A program made the translations under genes and the position numbers. The notes under the pieces were generated by a model. That model saw only the letters and a list, made by a program, of their open reading frames with translations. It was not told where the DNA came from and made no database searches. From positions 2,584,176 through 2,648,175 of the forward strand of contig NZ_ARWB01000001.1 of the NCBI RefSeq assembly GCF_000384475.1: a stretch of 64,000 nt of DNA, read 5' to 3'. The first letter of the stretch is position 1. Each line of letters starts with the position of its first letter. Below, piece by piece: positions 10,096 through 19,464 of this stretch. This DNA comes from Methylopila sp. M107 (GTDB taxonomy: Bacteria > Pseudomonadota > Alphaproteobacteria > Rhizobiales > Methylopilaceae).

Positions 10096-13000
10096 CTACT
10101 CCGCCGCCCGAAGCCGCTCGATCGGCGCGCGCATCGCCGGCGCTTCTTCGCCCGGCTCGTCCGACTCGCCGACGAACCTTCCGAACATCCACACGAACAG
10201 GCGGCGAAGGTCGTCGAGGATCGTGAACGCCGCCGGCACGAAGACGAGGCTCAGGACCGTCGAGGCGATCAGGCCGCCGATCACCGCGATCGCCATCGGC
10301 GCGCGGAACGCGCCGCCCTCGCCGAACGCCATGGCGGACGGGACCATGCCGGCCGTCATCGCGACCGTCGTCATGACGATCGGCTGCGCGCGCTTGCGCC
10401 CCGCCTCGATCAGAGCCGTCGTCCGGTCCACGCCGCGCGCGATCTCCTCGATCGCGAAGTCAACGAGCAGGATCGCGTTCTTGGTCACGATGCCCATCAG
10501 CATCAGGAAGCCGATGACCACCGGCATCGAGATCGATTCGTTGGTGATGAGCAGCGCGACCAGCGCGCCGCCGATCGAGAGCGGCAGCGACAGGAGAATG
10601 GTGACAGGCTGGGCGACGTCGGCGAACAGCAGCACCAGCACCGCGAAAACCAGCAGCACGCCAGCCGCCATCGCGACCGCAAAGCCCTGGAACACCTCGT
10701 TCATGATCTCGACGTCGCCGAACTCCTTCAGCGTGACGCCGCCCGGCAGGTTCTGCGCCTCTGGAAGCGCCTTGACGGCTTCGAGCGCCCCGCCGAGCGG
10801 GGTTCCGGGCGCGAGGTCCGCCTCGATCGCGACGCGACGGTCGCGGTCGTAGCGGTCGAGCGCTGTCGGGCCTTGCCCGAACTGGACGTCGGCGACGGCG
10901 GTCAGCGGCACGCTGCCGCCGCTTGCGCGGCGCACGCGCAGGTTCTCGAAGGTCGCGAGGTCCGAGCGCGACGCCTGGTCGAGCTGGACGCGGATGTCGA
11001 CCTGCCGGTCGCCGGCCGAGAACTTGGCGAGGTTTTGGGCCACGTCGCCGATCGTGCCGATGCGAACTGTCTCGGCGATGTCGGCGACCGAGACGCCGAG
11101 CTCCGCCGCCTCGTCGAGTTTTGGCGCGATGCGGATCTCGGGGCGGTCGATCGCGGCCGTCGAGATCACGTTGAGCAGGCCATGCACGTTCTCGCGCACC
11201 GCTTTCTCGATCTTGACCGCCGTCTGCTCGACCGCGGCGCCGTCCGCGCCGGAGACGATCATGGAAAATTCGCGCTGGCCGCCCTCATTGCCGAAATTGG
11301 TGCGCAGGTCCGGGATCTTCGCGAACTCGCCGCGCATCTGCGCCTCGAACTGTTTCTGCGTGAGGTCGCGCTCGGAGCGGGGCTTCAGGTTGATGATAAT
11401 GACGCCCTTGCGGACCTCCGAGGCCGCCGACTGCATGCCGATCCCCATGTCCGAGCCGACGGTGGCGTAGACCGACTGCACCTCGGGTCGCTCCTTCAGC
11501 AGCCCGGTGATGCGCTGGGCGACCGCGTCGGACTGCTCGATCCTGGCGCCCGGCGGCAGCTCGATCTTGAGGATGGAGCGCGAGGTGTCGTTTTCGGGCA
11601 GGAAGCCCGAGGGCAGGTAGCCCGACAGCACGATCGAACCCGCGAACAGCGCGAAGCCCGCCGCGACCGTCACGAACCGCCAGCGGACGCACCAGGCGAG
11701 CAGGCGCGTGTAAATCCGCATGATCAGGCCGTCTTCCTGCTCGCGATGGCCGTGGTCGCGCAGGAAGTAGGCGGCCGCGAGCGGCGTGATCAGCCGCGCG
11801 ACCAGCAGTGAGAACGCGACCGCGATCGCGACCGTGATGCCGAACTGCTTGAAGTACTGGCCGGCGATGCCGCCCATGAACGAGACCGGCATGAACACCG
11901 CGATGATGGTCGCGGTCGTCGCCACCACCGCGAGCCCGATCTCGTCGGCCGCCTCGATGGACGCGCGATAGGGCGATTTGCCCATCCGCATATGGCGGAC
12001 GATGTTCTCGATCTCGACAATGGCGTCGTCGACCAGAATGCCGGTCACGAGCGTGATGGCGAGCAGGCTCACCGCGTTCAGCGAGAAGCCGAGCGACTGC
12101 ATCACCCAGAAGGTCGGCAGGATCGACAGCGGAATGGCGAGCGCCGTGATGATCGTGGCGCGAATGTCGCGCAAGAACAGGAACACCACCACGACCGCAA
12201 GCGCCGCGCCCTCGAGCAGCGTGTGCATCGCGGATTTGTAGTCGCCCTCGGTGTATTTGACCGTGGTGTCGATCTTGGTGATCGTGACGTCGGGCCGGGC
12301 CTTCTGCAGCTCCGCGAGCTTCGCGTCCGCCGCCTTCGAGACGACGACGTCCGAAAAGCCCTTGGCGCGGTAGACCCCGAAGGCGACGATCGGCCGTCCG
12401 TCGAGCTTCGCCGCGATGCGCGGCTCGGCCGAGCCGTCGCGCACCGTGCCGAGCTCGGAGAGCGGCGCATGCCGGCCGCCCGGCAGCACGATCCGCGTCT
12501 GCGCCAGTTGCTCCACCGAGAGCGCGCCCGCGAGCGTGCGGATCGACTGCTCCTGCGTGCCGACCTCGCCGCGCCCGCCCGCCAGATCCACATTGGTGGC
12601 GCGGAGCTGGCGGTTGACCTCGGCCGCCGTGACGCCGAGCGCCTGCAGACGCGCGGGATCGAGCGACACGCGGACCTCGCGGTCGACGCCGCCCTCGCGC
12701 TTCACCTGCGCGACGCCCCGCACCGACTGCAGCTGGCGGATCACCCGGTCGTCGATGAACCATGACAGCTCTTCGGGCGTCATCGCGGGCGCAGACGCCG
12801 CGTAGGTCGCGATCGCCATGCCCTCGATGTCGATACGCTGGATCAGCGGCTCCTCGATCGACTGCGGCAGCTCGGTGCGGATTTTCGTCACCGCGTCGCG
12901 CACGTCGTTGACGGCACGGTCGACGGAGGTTTCGAGCTGGAACTCGACCATCGTGACCGAGACGCCGTCGCCGACATTCGACGTGATGTGTTTTACGCCC

Positions 13001-13230
13001 GAAAGACCGGCGACGGAGGTTTCGACCCGCTTGGTCACCTGCATCTCGAGCTCGGACGGCGCCGCGCCGTCCTGCATGATCGTGACCGAAACGAGCGGCA
13101 GGTCGATGTTCGGCATGCGAGTGACCGGCATCGACATGAAGGACGCGACGCCGATCGCGCTCAGCACCACGAACAGCACGAGCGACGGGATGGGCTTGCG
13201 GATCGCCCAGGCGGAGACATTGAGCGCCAT
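10096..13230 (-). CDS. RND-family multidrug efflux permease (HAE1 type)
   Basis: A 1044-residue inner-membrane proton antiporter of the AcrB/MexF type, the usual length for the family. The proton-relay aspartate pair is in LVDDAIVEIENI (residues 401-402), the N-terminal signal-anchor helix holds IPSLVLFVVLSAIGV, and a second membrane half repeats the pattern with LLMGIVTKNAILLVDFAIEE. Two large periplasmic loops lie between. It is the last gene of an operon behind its adaptor (one-base overlap) and a TetR gene. No outer-membrane TolC-type channel gene is adjacent, so the pump must use one encoded elsewhere. Substrates are unknown. Confidence 0.94.
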   Translation of the reverse strand: MALNVSAWAIRKPIPSLVLFVVLSAIGVASFMSMPVTRMPNIDLPLVSVTIMQDGAAPSELEMQVTKRVETSVAGLSGVKHITSNVGDGVSVTMVEFQLETSVDRAVNDVRDAVTKIRTELPQSIEEPLIQRIDIEGMAIATYAASAPAMTPEELSWFIDDRVIRQLQSVRGVAQVKREGGVDREVRVSLDPARLQALGVTAAEVNRQLRATNVDLAGGRGEVGTQEQSIRTLAGALSVEQLAQTRIVLPGGRHAPLSELGTVRDGSAEPRIAAKLDGRPIVAFGVYRAKGFSDVVVSKAADAKLAELQKARPDVTITKIDTTVKYTEGDYKSAMHTLLEGAALAVVVVFLFLRDIRATIITALAIPLSILPTFWVMQSLGFSLNAVSLLAITLVTGILVDDAIVEIENIVRHMRMGKSPYRASIEAADEIGLAVVATTATIIAVFMPVSFMGGIAGQYFKQFGITVAIAVAFSLLVARLITPLAAAYFLRDHGHREQEDGLIMRIYTRLLAWCVRWRFVTVAAGFALFAGSIVLSGYLPSGFLPENDTSRSILKIELPPGARIEQSDAVAQRITGLLKERPEVQSVYATVGSDMGIGMQSAASEVRKGVIIINLKPRSERDLTQKQFEAQMRGEFAKIPDLRTNFGNEGGQREFSMIVSGADGAAVEQTAVKIEKAVRENVHGLLNVISTAAIDRPEIRIAPKLDEAAELGVSVADIAETVRIGTIGDVAQNLAKFSAGDRQVDIRVQLDQASRSDLATFENLRVRRASGGSVPLTAVADVQFGQGPTALDRYDRDRRVAIEADLAPGTPLGGALEAVKALPEAQNLPGGVTLKEFGDVEIMNEVFQGFAVAMAAGVLLVFAVLVLLFADVAQPVTILLSLPLSIGGALVALLITNESISMPVVIGFLMLMGIVTKNAILLVDFAIEEIARGVDRTTALIEAGRKRAQPIVMTTVAMTAGMVPSAMAFGEGGAFRAPMAIAVIGGLIASTVLSLVFVPAAFTILDDLRRLFVWMFGRFVGESDEPGEEAPAMRAPIERLRAAE

Positions 13231-14552
13231 CAGTTCGCTCCCGACGCGGCCGGCGCCACCGTGCGCGCGCTGTCGGCCTCCGCCTGTTCGGGCGAGACCC
13301 GCACCGCCGCGATCCGGTCGCCGTCGCGCAGGAAGCCGCCGGCGCGCGCCACCACCTCGTCGCCTTGCTTCAGCCCGTCGAGGATTTCGACCCCGACATC
13401 ATCGGTGAGGCCCGTCCGGACGGCCCGGTCGGCCACCCGGCCATCCGTCACCACCTGCACGCGGGCGCCGGACGCGCCGTAGAGCAGTGCGGATTGCGGG
13501 ATCACCACGCCCTCGCGCCGGGCGGTTTCGATCCGCCCGCGGGCGAACAGGCCGGGCCTCAGGCCCTTGTCGGCCGGCAGCGCGATCTTGATGCGGCCGA
13601 GCCTGCTCTCGCGATCGACCGTCGGCTCGACCAGCCTGACGACGCCGTCGACCGGCGCCGGATAGCCCGCCACCTCGACGCGCGCCTTCTGGCCCGCGAA
13701 AACCGCATGGAGCCGCGTCTCGGTCGCCTCGGCTTCAAGCTCGATCGCGCCGTCGCGGACCAGCTTGAACAGCGGCTGGCCGGCGAAGCCGACGATCTGG
13801 CCGACCTGCGCGGTGCGCGTCGCGACGACGCCCGCCGCCGGCGCCTTGACCTCGGTGCGGGCGAGCCGCACCGCGATCTCGCGGGCCTGCGCGTCGGCGA
13901 GGTTCTTCTCCGACTGGGCCACCTTCAGGTTCTGCTTCTGGGCGTCGACCCGCGCCGCGGCGATCCGGGCGGCTGCCTGACGGGTGACGAGCGTCTCCTC
14001 GGTCGCGTTGCCGGTCTTCTTCAGCGCGACAGCGCGGGCGAGCGCCGCGTCCGCTTCCACGACGGACGCCTCGGCCTCGGCGATCGCCGCCTTGACCTGC
14101 GCCATCGCAGCCTCGGCGCGGGCGATCTGCGAGGCGTTCTGAAGCGCCTGCGTGTCGAGCATGTCGCGGTCGAGCCGCGCCAGCGGCTGGCCCTTTTCCA
14201 CCCTGTCGCCGACGTCGACGAGGTAGCTCTCGAGCCTCAAGCCGTCGATCTGCGCGCCGACGAGGATTTCGTCGCGCGCGACAAGCGTGCCGGTGGTGGT
14301 CAGCGTCTCGGCGATCTCGCGGCGGACGGCGGCCGCGACCGTGATGGTCGGCAGCTTGGCGTCTTGCGACCCCGTGGCGGGCGCGGCGGCTTCGGCCTTT
14401 CCGGCCCGCAGATCGCCGAGCCTCAAAGCGATCTCATCCTGGAACAGATAGCCGGCGCCCGCGAGCCCGCCGACCGCGAGCAGCACGAACGGCCAGCGGC
14501 GGCGGCTCGGCGGCTTCGCTACGGCGGCGGGCTTTTCCCCACGGGCGCTCAT
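13230..14552 (-). CDS. RND efflux periplasmic adaptor (membrane fusion protein)
   Basis: A 440-residue adaptor with an N-terminal cytoplasmic basic stretch and a single membrane anchor (WPFVLLAVGGLAGAGYLF, about residues 20-37). The lipoyl half-motifs flank a long alpha-hairpin rich in Ala, Glu and Lys (QALQNASQIARAEAAMAQ and onwards to about residue 230); VVATRTAQVGQIVGFAGQPL is the second lipoyl half, followed by beta-barrel and membrane-proximal domains. It links the permease to an outer-membrane channel. The ATG overlaps the TetR stop (ATGA) and its own stop overlaps the permease start, so three genes are coupled. Confidence 0.92.
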   Translation of the reverse strand: MSARGEKPAAVAKPPSRRRWPFVLLAVGGLAGAGYLFQDEIALRLGDLRAGKAEAAAPATGSQDAKLPTITVAAAVRREIAETLTTTGTLVARDEILVGAQIDGLRLESYLVDVGDRVEKGQPLARLDRDMLDTQALQNASQIARAEAAMAQVKAAIAEAEASVVEADAALARAVALKKTGNATEETLVTRQAAARIAAARVDAQKQNLKVAQSEKNLADAQAREIAVRLARTEVKAPAAGVVATRTAQVGQIVGFAGQPLFKLVRDGAIELEAEATETRLHAVFAGQKARVEVAGYPAPVDGVVRLVEPTVDRESRLGRIKIALPADKGLRPGLFARGRIETARREGVVIPQSALLYGASGARVQVVTDGRVADRAVRTGLTDDVGVEILDGLKQGDEVVARAGGFLRDGDRIAAVRVSPEQAEADSARTVAPAASGAN

Positions 14553-15181
14553 GTCGGCGTCTCCTCGGCGGCGGGCGCAAGAAAACGGCGAACCGAGCGC
14601 TCATACATCGGCATCAGGCCCTCGAGTTCGGCGGCGGGTTCGATCAGCAGCCGCATCAGCACGCCGTCGGTCGCGGCCATCAGGAAGCGGACCGCCTCGC
14701 GGGCGTCGAGCGAGGGATCGATCTGCCCCATCGCCATGCCACGCTCGACGACGCGCACGATGATGCCGCCGACCTCCTCGTCGCACCGCATGGTGATCTC
14801 GCGGATCGTCGGGTTCCGGAAGGCTTCCGCGTAGAGTTCGGGAAACAGCGGCAGGCTTTCGGGCTTCAGGTTGCCGACGAGGAACTGCCGCGCGCTCTCG
14901 ATCAGCGCGCCGACCACGTCATCGGCCTCGAGCAGCGGCGAGAGCTGCGCGGGAATGTCCGCCCGGTCGCGCTCGACGATCGCCTCGATGATGGCTTCCT
15001 TCGACGGAAAGTAGCGGTAGAGCGCGCCCGGACTCATGCCGGCCTCGGCGCAGACGGCCTGCATGCCAGCGCCATGGAATCCTCCGCGGGAAAACGCCGT
15101 GATGGCGGCGTCGAGGATGCGCCGGCGCTGGTCTTCCTGGCGCTTTTCGCGGGGAGCGCGGTCGTCCGGAAGGGCGTCCAT
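14549..15181 (-). CDS. TetR-family repressor of the efflux operon
   Basis: A 210-residue regulator. The N-terminal helix-turn-helix reads ILDAAITAFSRGGFHGAGMQ then AEAGMSPGALYRYFPSKEAI, the standard TetR DNA-binding core; the rest is a helical ligand-binding and dimerisation domain. It heads the adaptor-permease operon and has a 16-bp palindromic site 23 bases upstream of its start codon, so autoregulation and ligand-induced derepression of the pump are the natural inference. The inducer is unknown. Confidence 0.92.
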   Translation of the reverse strand: MDALPDDRAPREKRQEDQRRRILDAAITAFSRGGFHGAGMQAVCAEAGMSPGALYRYFPSKEAIIEAIVERDRADIPAQLSPLLEADDVVGALIESARQFLVGNLKPESLPLFPELYAEAFRNPTIREITMRCDEEVGGIIVRVVERGMAMGQIDPSLDAREAVRFLMAATDGVLMRLLIEPAAELEGLMPMYERSVRRFLAPAAEETPT

Positions 15182-15203
15182 CTGGAAACTCTATAAAATG
15201 AGA

Positions 15204-15219
15204 GCGAACGTTCGTTCGC
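15204..15219 (-). promoter_or_regulatory. putative TetR operator palindrome
   Basis: gcgaac-gttc-gttcgc, a perfect 6-bp inverted repeat around a 4-base centre, lies 23 bases upstream of the TetR start codon with flanking A/T-rich arms (aatg / catt). It is typical of TetR autorepression sites in position and form. Confidence 0.6.
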
Positions 15220-15424
15220 ATTTTTATGCCTCAACTGACCCGTCGGCGCAAGTCCAAGTCCGAGGCGGAAAGATCCGGGGTCGGGGAGGGGAGCGCCGGC
15301 GTCGCGTCACGGGGCAGAACGACGCGTCGATTTCGTGGCGCGAGCGCGCTTGCGCCGGGAGGTCCGCTATGGCAGGTTCCGCGCGCTTTCAGACCCCTGC
15401 TTCGCAGGCGGTCCTTAGGCCTTT

Positions 15425-15499
<75 letters not shown>

Positions 15500-15649
15500 G
15501 TTTTCTTCAGACAAATTGGAACTGTCCGTTATCCGCCAAGTCCGGCGGCGTGCGAAGCGCGCGCCGTCCCGTCCGCGTCTACGTGCTTCTACAGACGCAT
15601 TCATTGGTCGCGTGGGCGATCTTGCCGCCTCCCTACGGAGGTGACGATC

Positions 15650-16363
15650 ATGCGCATGTTGTCCGCGACTCTCGGTTTGTCGGTCATGTTGTTCGGCGTC
15701 TTTGCGCCTGCGGCCCGCGCGGCCGACGAAATGATTTACACGCCGATCCAGCCGTGCCGGGCCTTCTCTACGTCGAGCGCCGTCGCAGCCGGTCAGACCA
15801 GGAATTTCCAGATCACCGGGAGCGGCAGTTTGACCTCGCAGGGCGGCCCGGCGAGCGGTTGCGGCGTGCCCGCCTATGCGAAAGCGGTGTCCGTGAACCT
15901 GTCCGCCGTGAACCCGACAGCGGCAGGATACTTGCGATCCTACGCCACGGGCGCCACGCCGCCGGGCACGACAGTTGTGAGCTATCGGTCGGGCGCGAAC
16001 GCCACCGCAGGGGCGACGGTCGCGCTGAACTCGAGCGGTCAGATGGCGGTCTTCGTCGGCGGAGCGGCCAAGGTCGTGGGCGACATCACGGGGTATCTCG
16101 CGCCGCAGATGTGGGCCAACGTCAATTACCTTGGTGGAGTTCAGAGCTCCAGCGGAAGAGTGAACAGCACTGTAAGAGCTGGTACAGGTATATACTATGT
16201 AACGTTCGACCGTGAGATCGGCTCGTGCTCCGCTATGGCGACATCAGGCGACGCCGCACGCATAACATCCGTGTTCTTGCAGACGAATTATGTCACCGTA
16301 TACATTTACTCGACGGCCGGGACGCTGGTGGATGGAAATTTCGTCGTTAGTGTGAAGTGTTAG
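15650..16363 (+). CDS. secreted protein of unknown function with a Cys-containing beta-domain
   Basis: A 237-residue protein. The start is decided by a strong GGAGGTGA ribosome binding site (15637-15644) 5 bases before the ATG. The signal peptide MRMLSATLGLSVMLFGVFAP ends at ARA near residue 26. The mature N-terminal part (TPIQPCRAFSTSSA, VSVNLSAVNPTAAGYLRSY, TVALNSSGQMAVFVGG, VVGDITGYL) follows the pattern PxR-DT, LNVTAV-PTxxGxL, IVDVxGYF of beta-domains seen repeatedly in secreted bacterial proteins; here only one copy occurs. The last 85 residues differ, are Ser/Thr/Val/Tyr-rich and contain two more cysteines, including the very last residue. The 3' end (16180-16363) is less GC-rich than the surroundings. 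Function unknown. Confidence 0.8.
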   Translation: MRMLSATLGLSVMLFGVFAPAARAADEMIYTPIQPCRAFSTSSAVAAGQTRNFQITGSGSLTSQGGPASGCGVPAYAKAVSVNLSAVNPTAAGYLRSYATGATPPGTTVVSYRSGANATAGATVALNSSGQMAVFVGGAAKVVGDITGYLAPQMWANVNYLGGVQSSSGRVNSTVRAGTGIYYVTFDREIGSCSAMATSGDAARITSVFLQTNYVTVYIYSTAGTLVDGNFVVSVKC

Positions 16364-16816
16364 GATTTTTTTGAAACGCATAAGGCGCCCCGCCCGGCCG
16401 TAGCCGGAGCGGGGCGCCGCTCCGGTCGCCTTCATCGCGGGGCTGGCGCATTCGAAGTCCACGAGGCGATCGGAGAGCGGGAACGCCATGCGGCGATTGC
16501 GCCGGGCGCTTCTCGGCGCGAACTTCGTAGGCGTGTCGGAGACCGCGTCGCAGCCGTAGGGCGACCGCAGCCCGTCAGATCGGCTGAGCGCGCGGTGTTC
16601 GAGTCTCTTCCCGGCATCTCTGGAATGGTCGAACCGGCGTGTGGACCTCCAGCCGATCGATGCGCCGAACGCGATTCCAACGCCGATCCGGCCTCCGGCA
16701 ACTGACGACGTTGCGGCTGTCGCGCCGCGCCGCGACATTTACCGATGCGGCGTCTGGCGCTTTTCGATAGGCTCGCGCGCGCTGGTGGCGCCGTTTAAAC
16801 GCGCTTGCCGGCGTTC
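16364..16816. other. intergenic region with one GC-rich hairpin
   Basis: About 450 bases with no convincing gene. A 10-bp perfect stem ggcgccccgc (16384-16393) / gcggggcgcc (16409-16418) lies just after the secreted-protein gene and may act as its terminator, although no T run follows. The remaining frames on both strands lack starts with ribosome binding sites and look non-coding or decayed. Confidence 0.4.
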
Positions 16817-16914
16817 GGAGGAGAAACGTTCCCCGGTGGGGCGTCCGGTCTTCAAAACCGGGAGGGGCCGCGGATGCGGTCTTTGGTGGGTTCGACTCCC
16901 ACTCTCTTCCACCA
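16817..16914 (+). tRNA. selC: tRNA-Sec, selenocysteine tRNA (anticodon TCA)
   Basis: A 98-base tRNA with the hallmarks of bacterial tRNA-Sec: an 8-bp acceptor stem (ggaggaga / tctcttcc, one G-T pair), 5-bp T stem (gtggg / cccac, loop ttcgact), a D arm built on tccccggtggggc, an anticodon arm ccggt-cttcaaa-accgg with UCA in the loop, and a long variable arm (gaggggccgcggatgcggtctttg region). The 3' CCA is encoded. It reads UGA codons as selenocysteine together with SelA, SelB and SelD, none of which is in this window. The convergent ligase gene ends 24 bases downstream. Confidence 0.96.
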
Positions 16915-16938
16915 CGCCGCCCCGGCGGACGCCGCGGG

Positions 16939-18408
16939 CTAAAGCTCGGCCAGCGCGCGCTTGATCGGCTTGCCGGTGGGCGTGCGCGGGATCTTCTCAA
17001 CCACCAATATGCGGCGTGGGGCGCGAACGCCCAGCAGGCGGCGGCATTCGGCCAGAATGTCTGCGCCGTCACGCCGTTCGGCGCTGTCGTGCAGAACCAC
17101 GGCAGCAGCCGGGATCTCGCCGTGGAGCCGCGAGGCGAGCGGAAACGCGACCGCCTCGCGCACCTGCGGCAGTCCTGACAGCGCGTCCTCGATCGCCGAA
17201 CCCGACACCTTGATGCCGTTGAGCAGCATCACGTCGTCGGCGCGCCCGTGATAGATCAGCGGACCGCCGTTTGACCGAGACATGCGGTCATTGGGGTGAA
17301 ACCAGCCGTCGCGGAACTGCGCGGCGTCCGCCCGTCCGACATAGGCGCGCGGCGCGAACGCTTTCCGGACGCGAATGGTCCCGATCTCGCCGGGCGCGGC
17401 CGGTGCGCCGTCCTCGTCAAGAATCTCGACCGCGACGTCGGGCTCGGGAAATCCGACGCCCTCGGGGTGCGCCGCATGTTCCTCGGGCCGGGCGGTTGAA
17501 ATCCGCCCGACTTCGCTCGTCGCATAGGACACGAACAGCTTTTCCGTCAGCCGGTCGACGACTGCGGCGCGCATTGAGGCCGGCACGCGCGAGCCGCCGG
17601 TGAAGATCGTCGTGACCGGCGGCAGCGGGTCGAGCGCGCCGCCGTCGGCGAGCAGAGAGGCCAGGCGGTAGGTGCCGATGTGGATCTGCGTCACGTCGAA
17701 CTGGGCGCAGACGGCGCCGATCCGGCGCAGGTCGCGCGGCGCGAACACGGCGGGAAGGCCGGCGAGCAGGGCATGGATCCGGTAGCCACGGCTCGAATCG
17801 AAGTCGGTCGAGGACGTCCGCATGACGCGGCGCTCGAGCGGCTCCGCGGCGTAGGAGGCTCCGGCCTCGAGCGCGCGCGCATAGCTCACGCCGAACAGTT
17901 TCGGGACGTCGGTCGAGCCGGACGTCTTCACATAGGCCGAGACATCGCCCGGGACGACGCGCCGTGCGGAAGCCGCGCCCGATGGGGCCCCCTTCACGGC
18001 GTCGAAGCTGATGTCGACGGTCGCGATCCCTTCGGCCCAGGGGGTCGGCCGGTCGCGCAGCACCATCGCGATGCCGAGGCGCCCGGCGATCACGCGCAAG
18101 GCCGCGTCGGGCTCGTGCGCCGGCAGGCAGACATGCGGGGCTCCTAGGCTCAGCAGCGCGAACGCCGCGGCGAGATGCAGCGCCTGGTCGCCGACCGAGA
18201 CGCCGACCGTCATGCCGGGCGCAAGGCCTTCGCGGCAGATCAGGCCGATCATCCGGTCGACCTGCTCGACGAACGCGCCGAAGCTGGTGACGTCGTGCTC
18301 GAACATCAGCGCCGGCGCGTCCGGCGCGGACGCGGCCCGCCCGCTGAGGATTGCGAAAATATCGATTGTGTCCGCCACGGCCCCGCGCCCCGCAGGCGCG
18401 TCCGTCAC
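16939..18408 (-). CDS. adenylate-forming (ANL superfamily) ligase, third gene of the candidate RiPP operon
   Basis: A 489-residue AMP-forming enzyme. Core motifs are all present: phosphate loop TSGSTDVPK, SYATSEVG (A5), GWFHPNDRM (A7), GRADDVMLLNGIKVSGSAIE (A8 hinge) and PRTPTGKPIKRAL with the catalytic Lys (A10). It should activate a carboxylate as acyl-AMP; whether a thiol, amine or the peptide itself is the acceptor is unknown. The GTG start at 18408 overlaps the TGA of the upstream hydroxylase (GTGA), which decides the start and shows translational coupling. No carrier-protein domain is fused or adjacent, which argues against an ordinary NRPS role. Coupling to a peptide hydroxylase and a repeat peptide is the reason to regard it as a tailoring enzyme. 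Confidence 0.85.
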   Translation of the reverse strand: MTDAPAGRGAVADTIDIFAILSGRAASAPDAPALMFEHDVTSFGAFVEQVDRMIGLICREGLAPGMTVGVSVGDQALHLAAAFALLSLGAPHVCLPAHEPDAALRVIAGRLGIAMVLRDRPTPWAEGIATVDISFDAVKGAPSGAASARRVVPGDVSAYVKTSGSTDVPKLFGVSYARALEAGASYAAEPLERRVMRTSSTDFDSSRGYRIHALLAGLPAVFAPRDLRRIGAVCAQFDVTQIHIGTYRLASLLADGGALDPLPPVTTIFTGGSRVPASMRAAVVDRLTEKLFVSYATSEVGRISTARPEEHAAHPEGVGFPEPDVAVEILDEDGAPAAPGEIGTIRVRKAFAPRAYVGRADAAQFRDGWFHPNDRMSRSNGGPLIYHGRADDVMLLNGIKVSGSAIEDALSGLPQVREAVAFPLASRLHGEIPAAAVVLHDSAERRDGADILAECRRLLGVRAPRRILVVEKIPRTPTGKPIKRALAEL

Positions 18409-19430
18409 GCCGCGTCCGCCGTCCGGCCAGGGACGTCCCAGTAGAGCGTGAGGGCGTCGAGAATTCCCTGTCCGACCGCGGTCGGCGCGCCGTGGCGGAC
18501 GACGGTTTCGAGCGTCTGGGTCGCGACCCGCTCGTTGCGCGTCAGCTGGCGTTCGGCGTCGGCCGCCTCGGTTTCGGTCAACCTGGCGCTCGCGATCATC
18601 CGCGTCAAGGCGAGGTGCACGCGGGTCGAGACGAAGGCGGCGTGGAAGATGCCGTCGATCGGGCGCGGATCGGAGCGCGCGGCGGAGGCGAAGCGCGCCT
18701 CGCCGCCGTCCGTCGTCAGCGCCTGGTTCATGGCAAGGCTGAACAGCAGGATGTGGCTGGTCTCGTGCACCAGCACATCGACGGCGTCGACCGCGCTCCG
18801 GGGCGCCGCGGCGTTCACGAGCACGGTTTCGCGCATGAAGAAGGTCGAGCAGGCGCCGAAGCCGTCGGACCGGGCGTCGCTCTCCGGCACGCCGAGCACG
18901 ACAACGCGCGCCAGCGCCCCGACCTCGTCGTGGAACGCCGGGTCGGCGCGGCGCAGGACCTCCATGCCGTCGTCGAGCACGCGGATCGTCGCCTCGGCGT
19001 CCTCGGGGGAGGGGGGACGAGGACGAAACCGCCGCTTTTCGTCGGTGTCGATCAGGCGGCGATACTGAGTCCACCAGCGCGCCGGCACGGAGGCGTCGTC
19101 GAGCACGATTGCGCGCGCGGATCGCGCCGGGAGGTTCGCCGCCTCGACAAGATCCGCGACCGTCTTGGCGACTCCGGAATCGTTGGTGGCGACCTCGGAA
19201 ACGAGCCGGGAGTAGAGCCCGGTGATCCAGGGGGACGCCGGACCGGCGTCGAGCGCTGCGGTCGCAAGGCCGATGTCGGCTTGAAAATCCTGTCCGCGCG
19301 CCGCGAGCGTTTCGCCCACATAGGCGAGCGACTGGCTCAGCCGGCGACGCCACTCCGCATCGAGCCGGGCGATCCGGGCAGGATCAGGTTCGAACAGGGC
19401 CGAGCGTCGGCCGGTCATCGGGTCGGTCAT
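18405..19430 (-). CDS. HExxH-motif peptide-modifying protein (alpha-ketoglutarate HExxH peptide beta-hydroxylase-like)
   Basis: A 341-residue protein. Residues 222-226 are H-E-T-S-H inside VDVLVHETSHILLF, and residues 254-263 read DPRPIDGIFH with a following AAFVSTRVH. This HExxH plus RPxxGxxH pair is the signature I recall for the family once named HEXXH putative peptide modification protein (TIGR04267), later linked to alpha-ketoglutarate-dependent beta-hydroxylation of ribosomal peptides. The N-terminal half is helical and Ala/Arg-rich and resembles no protease. No signal peptide is present, so it acts in the cytosol. The gene follows a short repeat-peptide gene by 85 bases and is translationally coupled to the ligase. 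A metalloprotease role is the alternative, but the DPRP-H block argues against it. Confidence 0.82.
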   Translation of the reverse strand: MTDPMTGRRSALFEPDPARIARLDAEWRRRLSQSLAYVGETLAARGQDFQADIGLATAALDAGPASPWITGLYSRLVSEVATNDSGVAKTVADLVEAANLPARSARAIVLDDASVPARWWTQYRRLIDTDEKRRFRPRPPSPEDAEATIRVLDDGMEVLRRADPAFHDEVGALARVVVLGVPESDARSDGFGACSTFFMRETVLVNAAAPRSAVDAVDVLVHETSHILLFSLAMNQALTTDGGEARFASAARSDPRPIDGIFHAAFVSTRVHLALTRMIASARLTETEAADAERQLTRNERVATQTLETVVRHGAPTAVGQGILDALTLYWDVPGRTADAA

Positions 19431-19464
19431 GGCTGCGGGAAAATCGCGCGAATGGGTCCCGACG

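Noticed and set aside
16244..16738. Minus-strand frame of 164 codons near tRNA-Sec
   Set aside because: No ribosome binding site, no family pattern, overlaps the secreted-protein gene; at most a decayed fragment.
18409..19353. Extension of the ligase frame across the hydroxylase gene
   Set aside because: The Arg/Gly/Ala-rich translation is a shadow of the hydroxylase gene; the GTG overlapping its stop explains the true start.
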